Made by a program: the position numbers and the translations under genes. The notes beneath the pieces were generated by a model, which saw nothing but the letters and a program-made list of their open reading frames with translations, was not told where the DNA came from and did not search any database. DNA of 8,432 bases from JAJTHC01 sp044358835 (GTDB taxonomy: Bacteria > Cyanobacteriota > Vampirovibrionia > Vampirovibrionales > JAJTHC01): NCBI GenBank assembly GCA_044358835.1, contig JBIKNF010000028.1, forward strand, positions 1 through 8,432, read 5' to 3'. Position 1 is the first letter of the stretch, and each line of letters begins with the position of its first letter. Of this stretch, positions 5,172 to 8,432 are shown piece after piece.

Positions 5172-5975
5172 ATGCCACACTTGGAACAGATCCTAAGAGA
5201 TTCCGACTACAAACTCACCCAATTTACCCCCGATCAAATCGACGAACTTGAAAGCCGATGCTCCGAAAAAGAAAGCAAGGGTATTTACGCCGAATGCTTG
5301 GTTCGTAAAAAGCAGATCAAAATGACGCCTGAAGAAATTATACGCCAACTCTTTATTTTGAAACTCACCCAAGATTACCAATACCCCACCGAACGCTTGC
5401 AGATTGAGCATGGCGTCCATTTCGGACGTGAAGTAAAACGTGCCGATATTGTCATTATGGACAAAGACCGCCCCACCATCCCCTATATTATGGTAGAAGT
5501 CAAAAAACCCAAGCTCAAAGACGGTAAAGAACAACTAAAAAGCTATTGTAACGCCACAGGAGCCACCATGGGCGTGTGGAGCAATTGCGAAAAAATCTCG
5601 TACTATCACCGCAAAGACCCCAACTATTTTGAAGAAATCCCTCGTGTACCAACGTCTCACGAAAAATTGTCAGATGTACTCACCCAACGCTGGACGATTG
5701 AAGATCTCATCAAGCATGACGAACTCTTCACCAAAGGAAAGTCCCTTAAAGACAAAATTTTAGAAATGGAAGACGAAGTGCTAGCGAATGCAGGCGTAGA
5801 TGTTTTTGAGGAATTGTTCAAACTTATTTTTGCTAAATTGTACGATGAAATGCAAAGCGGGCGAGACTTAAAACGCACCCTTGAGTTTCGTAATTACGGC
5901 GACACCGAAGGCGAACTTAAAGAAAAATGGTGGAGGTTAGCGGATTCGAACCGCTGGCCTTCTCAATGCCATTGA
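5172..5975 (+). CDS. Truncated type I-like restriction/modification protein: HsdR N-terminal domain, methylase part lost at the tRNA
   Basis: Residues 1-252 match the N-terminal part of the family with an HSDR_N nuclease domain followed by an N6-adenine methylase (HsdM-like), normally about 650-900 residues. The opening LEQILRDSDYKLTQFT, the block VHFGREVKRADIVI, EVKKPKLKDGKEQLKSYCNATGA and EMEDEVLANAGVDVFEELFKLI are all typical. Asp92, Glu109 and Lys111 (RADIVI...VEVKK) form a PD-(D/E)xK nuclease motif. The ATG at 5172 has AAGGA (5158-5162) nine bases upstream. Residues 253-267 (WWRLADSNRWPSQCH) are not protein homology: from base 5928 the frame reads the complement of tRNA-Ala. The methylase, with its SAM and NPPF motifs, is absent, and so is any hsdS. 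The product is therefore a remnant, probably inactive as a restriction-modification enzyme, although the nuclease fold itself could still be made. Confidence 0.85.
   Translation: MPHLEQILRDSDYKLTQFTPDQIDELESRCSEKESKGIYAECLVRKKQIKMTPEEIIRQLFILKLTQDYQYPTERLQIEHGVHFGREVKRADIVIMDKDRPTIPYIMVEVKKPKLKDGKEQLKSYCNATGATMGVWSNCEKISYYHRKDPNYFEEIPRVPTSHEKLSDVLTQRWTIEDLIKHDELFTKGKSLKDKILEMEDEVLANAGVDVFEELFKLIFAKLYDEMQSGRDLKRTLEFRNYGDTEGELKEKWWRLADSNRWPSQCH
5916..5936 (+). other. att-like direct repeat, right copy, at the tRNA-Ala 3' end
   Basis: AAAAATGGTGGAGG at 5923-5936 spans the last nine bases of tRNA-Ala(GGC), including the encoded CCA, and the adjoining A tract. It repeats the sequence at 2380-2393. 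The hsd reading frame changes from family homology to tRNA complement at base 5928, inside this repeat, which fits recombination at a tRNA attachment site. Confidence 0.4.
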
Positions 5976-6003
5976 GACGCGCTACCAACTGCGCCAAACC
6001 CCC
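5928..6003 (-). tRNA. tRNA-Ala, anticodon GGC
   Basis: The 76-base gene folds fully. The acceptor is GGGGGTT with AACCTCC and has the G3:U70 wobble that marks tRNA-Ala. The D stem is GCGC/GCGC, the anticodon stem TCTCA/TGAGA with loop ATGGCAT (GGC, reads GCC), and the T stem AGCGG/CCGCT with loop TTCGAAT. CCA is encoded. A run of five T follows on the minus strand. The gene lies between the truncated hsd gene and the sensor kinase, both on the opposite strand. Confidence 0.97.
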
Positions 6004-6022
6004 ACTTAGGACTTTCAATTAA

Positions 6023-6050
6023 ATCATAACGCTTCAATGTTAAAACGCAA
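6023..6050 (-). promoter_or_regulatory. Promoter of tRNA-Ala
   Basis: On the minus strand, TTGCGT (6050-6045) and TATGAT (6028-6023) are separated by 16 bp. The -10 is one base off consensus and the -35 is moderate. The start would fall near 6016, giving a leader of about a dozen bases before the mature tRNA end at 6003. Confidence 0.5.
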
Positions 6051-6219
6051 GTCTTTTAGTCCTATTAATCATGTTCATAGAAAATACTTTCCAAAATAGT
6101 AATGGATTATTGTCATAAGTTGCTCTATTTTCTTGCCCAACTGCCCAAATAACACGTTTACAACACAAAAGGACTTACCAAAAAGCACGTAAACAGGTAC
6201 ACTAATAATAAAGCCCTGT

Positions 6220-8247
6220 GTGAATGAGATGACCATTATGCGTTGGCGCACCAAAACAAGTGAAATCCCCACGCCTACCTTCACTGCCCCTGAAGGCTTA
6301 TTGAGTGCTGAAAACTTAAGCGAAACACTGAATACTCCTCTGCCCTCTTCTGCTCGTTCCAATGACGCCGAATACAAACCCTCCTCTTCTTCAACCAACA
6401 ACAAGCTCACTTACAAGGGTATACAAAGCGAAAAATTACTCGTTTTTGGCGTCTTGGTGGTCTTAAGTTCTATATTGGCAACACTCAGTGGTACGCTAAA
6501 TGTTTATTACAAAAAAGCCCTGAATGACGATTATGAAACCTACGGTAAAAGCATCACCCAGATGGTCGCCCTTGAAGGTGTTGAAACCTTGTTAAATAAA
6601 CCGGTTAATACAAGCCGATTAAAACGTCTAGCCAATGGCATGATTCAACACAACCGAGATATTGCCAGCTTGCAGTTTTATGATGCGTCTCATCACTTGC
6701 TGTATGGGTTAAAGCGTGCAGATCTTTCTTCAAAGGACTTAAAAGAAGGCACACAGTATTCGGTTCCGTTGCGTCAAGCGACAGGGGGCAAAGTCATTGG
6801 GCAGGTTGTTTTAACCCTAACGGGCCGTCGCCTACAAGACTTGCTCGAAATGAGTCAACCTATTTTAATCGTCCCCTTTGCATCTGCCTGGTTGTTGACG
6901 GTTTTGGTTATTATGGTGATGACCTATGTATGGATGAAGCAACTAGAACTCATTGTAAATGCGGTTCAGCGACTTTCTAAAGGAGAGTTCGGCGTTCGTT
7001 TGCCCGCTCTGCATTTTACGGGTTTGCAACGTCAATTGGCTGAAGATATTAACGAAATGTCTCGTCGCCTAAAAATTTATGAAGATCATAACATCGAAAC
7101 CATTTTATTTGAACGCCGTAAGCTTGAAGCCAGTTTGCAATCCATTGTAGATGGCGTGATTGTCTGTGGCCATAACGATGAAGTGGTGTTCATTAACGAT
7201 GCCGCTCTTCGTTTGTTAGATCTTCACTCGCCTCAAGAATCACTCGGGCGTTCTATTGTTCACTATCAAGACGATCATGGAGGCATTCCCTTTTCCCCCA
7301 TCGTAGACGCCTTTAAAGAATCGCTAACAAAACTTCCGCCTACGCCCAAAGAAAGTGATGATACTTGGTTTATGAAACCCTTTAGCCAAGTGTTGGAATT
7401 GCGGCCGCAGTTGGCGTTGCAGATTATTGTGGCCCCTTTGCGCCAAGCCACTCGTAGCTTTAAGGAAGATGTGAATACGGGTGGGTATGTGTTGATTATG
7501 CACAATATCACGCGCGAACGCGAAGTAGACAAACTAAAAACAGGGTTTATCTCAAATGTTTCACATGAACTTAGAACCCCTGTCACCACCATTAAAAGCT
7601 ATGTAGACACGTTGTTTCACCATCGTAAAGATTTGGATGCTTCTACGCAAGACGAATTTTTTGAAACGTTGCATATTGAAACCGAACGTCTGAAAAAACT
7701 CGTGAATGACATCTTAGACTTTTCACGTTTGGATGAAGGCCAAGTAGAACTAGAGTGTTCTTGGGAACCGTTGGCTCCATTGATTAGCCTCACCTTGCAA
7801 TCTGTGAAGGTGTTAGCGCAACACAAGCAAATTAGTTTAAGCACCGCCATTGAAAGTGACTTACCGCCTGTCTATATTCACAACGACAGCATGGAACGCG
7901 TGATGTTGAATCTGCTTTCAAATGCGATTAAGTACACCCCAGAATCTGGCCGTGTAAAGGTAACCGCTGAACTTACTGAAGATCGAACAGGGGTAAAAGT
8001 GAGTATTCAGGACACGGGCATAGGCATTTCACCGCAAGATTTAAATCACGTATTTGATCGTTTCTATCGCGTTGAAAATAAGGTGCACACGGTAAAAGGA
8101 ACGGGTTTGGGCTTGCACTTGGTAAAAATTACGATTGAAAAGCATCATGGGGGTCAAGTATTTGCCAACAGTCAAGAAGGCAAAGGTTCAACCTTTGGCT
8201 TTATTTTGCCGTTAAAGTCGCCATTTAAAGACCTGAAAGAACTATAA
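6220..8247 (+). CDS. Membrane-bound sensor histidine kinase with HAMP and PAS domains, NblS/PhoR-like
   Basis: The product has 675 residues from GTG 6220; ATG 6229 and ATG 6238 are equally possible starts, and none has a strong ribosome site. Residues 12-62 are a Ser/Thr/Pro-rich cytoplasmic tail. Membrane helices lie at about 72-94 and 215-239 and bracket a periplasmic sensor of about 120 residues. A HAMP linker (about 238-290), a short coil and a PAS fold (about 300-430) lead to the kinase core. The phosphorylated His is 449 (SHELRTP). ATP-binding boxes are N568 (NLLSNAIKYTP), D598 (DTGIGIS), FDRFYR (612-617) and GTGLGL (627-632). All catalytic residues are present. The stretch RFYRVENKVHTVKGTGLGLHLVK resembles cyanobacterial NblS/Hik33, which senses light and nutrient stress, but PhoR-type kinases are also close. 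No response regulator is in the window, so the partner is unknown. The gene ends 34 bases before the terminator hairpin it shares with the convergent rRNA operon. Confidence 0.93.
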   Translation: MNEMTIMRWRTKTSEIPTPTFTAPEGLLSAENLSETLNTPLPSSARSNDAEYKPSSSSTNNKLTYKGIQSEKLLVFGVLVVLSSILATLSGTLNVYYKKALNDDYETYGKSITQMVALEGVETLLNKPVNTSRLKRLANGMIQHNRDIASLQFYDASHHLLYGLKRADLSSKDLKEGTQYSVPLRQATGGKVIGQVVLTLTGRRLQDLLEMSQPILIVPFASAWLLTVLVIMVMTYVWMKQLELIVNAVQRLSKGEFGVRLPALHFTGLQRQLAEDINEMSRRLKIYEDHNIETILFERRKLEASLQSIVDGVIVCGHNDEVVFINDAALRLLDLHSPQESLGRSIVHYQDDHGGIPFSPIVDAFKESLTKLPPTPKESDDTWFMKPFSQVLELRPQLALQIIVAPLRQATRSFKEDVNTGGYVLIMHNITREREVDKLKTGFISNVSHELRTPVTTIKSYVDTLFHHRKDLDASTQDEFFETLHIETERLKKLVNDILDFSRLDEGQVELECSWEPLAPLISLTLQSVKVLAQHKQISLSTAIESDLPPVYIHNDSMERVMLNLLSNAIKYTPESGRVKVTAELTEDRTGVKVSIQDTGIGISPQDLNHVFDRFYRVENKVHTVKGTGLGLHLVKITIEKHHGGQVFANSQEGKGSTFGFILPLKSPFKDLKEL

Positions 8248-8280
8248 AAGTCTTTTTGCAGATCTTTTTATAATGTTTCA

Positions 8281-8334
8281 AGCCCCCCCCCAACGAAAAG
8301 CCCCGCGAGGCACTGCGGCATCGGGGGGGGCTTT
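8281..8334. terminator. Bidirectional intrinsic terminator between the kinase gene and the rRNA operon
   Basis: AAAAGCCCC (8296/8297-8304) pairs with the GGGGCTTT end of the G run (to 8334), with CGA/TCG extending the stem. On the minus strand the hairpin is followed by TTTT and ends the rRNA operon; on the plus strand it would serve the kinase gene. A second arm, AGCCCCCCCC (8281-8290), also pairs perfectly with GGGGGGGGCT (8323-8332), so two exclusive stems exist. Confidence 0.75.
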
Positions 8335-8346
8335 GTCTATAAAAGA

Positions 8347-8432
8347 AGGTTAGGCGAAGGGCTATCTTTCCGGGGCGTCACCGCCCGAGTATTGTCGCTG
8401 CCTGCAGTCTTTACGGCCGTGTTCGGGATGGG
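8347..8432 (-). rRNA. rrf: 5S ribosomal RNA, 3' part (runs off the window)
   Basis: The reverse complement from 8432 begins with CCCATCCCGAACACGG, the conserved loop of bacterial 5S rRNA. It continues through AATACTCGGGCGGTGACGCC to a 3' end near GCCTAACC at about 8348, which would pair with the unseen 5' end. About 86 of some 115-120 bases are present. Lying just before a terminator fits the last gene of a 16S-23S-5S operon entering from the right. Confidence 0.92.

Noticed and set aside
5928..5975. Residues 253-267 of the hsd fragment as real protein
   Set aside because: They are the translated complement of tRNA-Ala(GGC), a common annotation artefact.
6075..6410. Minus-strand open frame at 6075-6410
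   Set aside because: It overlaps the start of the histidine kinase and has no recognisable features or ribosome site.

Overview
The window is a piece of a bacterial chromosome of medium GC content. It joins a stable core (a tRNA gene, a sensor kinase and the end of an rRNA operon) to an eroded accessory segment. The organism cannot be fixed from sequence alone. The sensor kinase ATP-binding region resembles the NblS/Hik33 kinases of Cyanobacteria, and the surface protein carries Chlamydia-Pmp-like motifs. A cyanobacterial relative such as Vampirovibrionia, or a host-associated Gram-negative, is possible; this is a weak inference.

Layout. (1) Positions 1-1791, minus strand: the open 5' part (597 codons) of a large secreted surface protein. 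It has a signal peptide followed by at least a dozen GGA(I/V/Y) and FxxN repeats, and a run of 11 G inside the coding sequence that could switch the protein on and off. (2) 1792-2649: mostly decayed DNA, with a recognisable relic of an MmeI-like DNA methyltransferase (about 2016-2284) and short repeats. (3) 2650-4558, plus strand: a likely SOS mutagenesis operon, made of a possible 50-codon small ORF overlapping umuD by ATGA, then umuD, then umuC overlapping umuD by one base. (4) 4558-4902: an internally deleted IS1-family element with 14-bp terminal inverted repeats; its first base completes the umuC stop codon. (5) 4903-5927: a good sigma70-type promoter, a probably frameshifted small ORF, and the N-terminal quarter to third of an HsdR_N/N6-methylase protein. 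That gene runs into the 3' end of a minus-strand tRNA-Ala(GGC) at 5928-6003 and loses its catalytic methylase part. (6) 6220-8247: a membrane sensor histidine kinase. (7) 8281-8432: a bidirectional terminator and the 3' part of a 5S rRNA gene on the minus strand.

How it fits together. The stretch 2394-5936 is bracketed by a 14-bp direct repeat (18 of 21 over a longer alignment) that includes the tRNA-Ala 3' end. This suggests an old integration at the tRNA whose integrase is gone. Two decayed restriction-modification relics, a dead IS and the SOS polymerase operon lie in or beside it. I see no clear new multi-gene system. The best leads are the phase-variation tract in the surface protein, the tRNA junction and att-like repeat, and the small ORF coupled to umuD.
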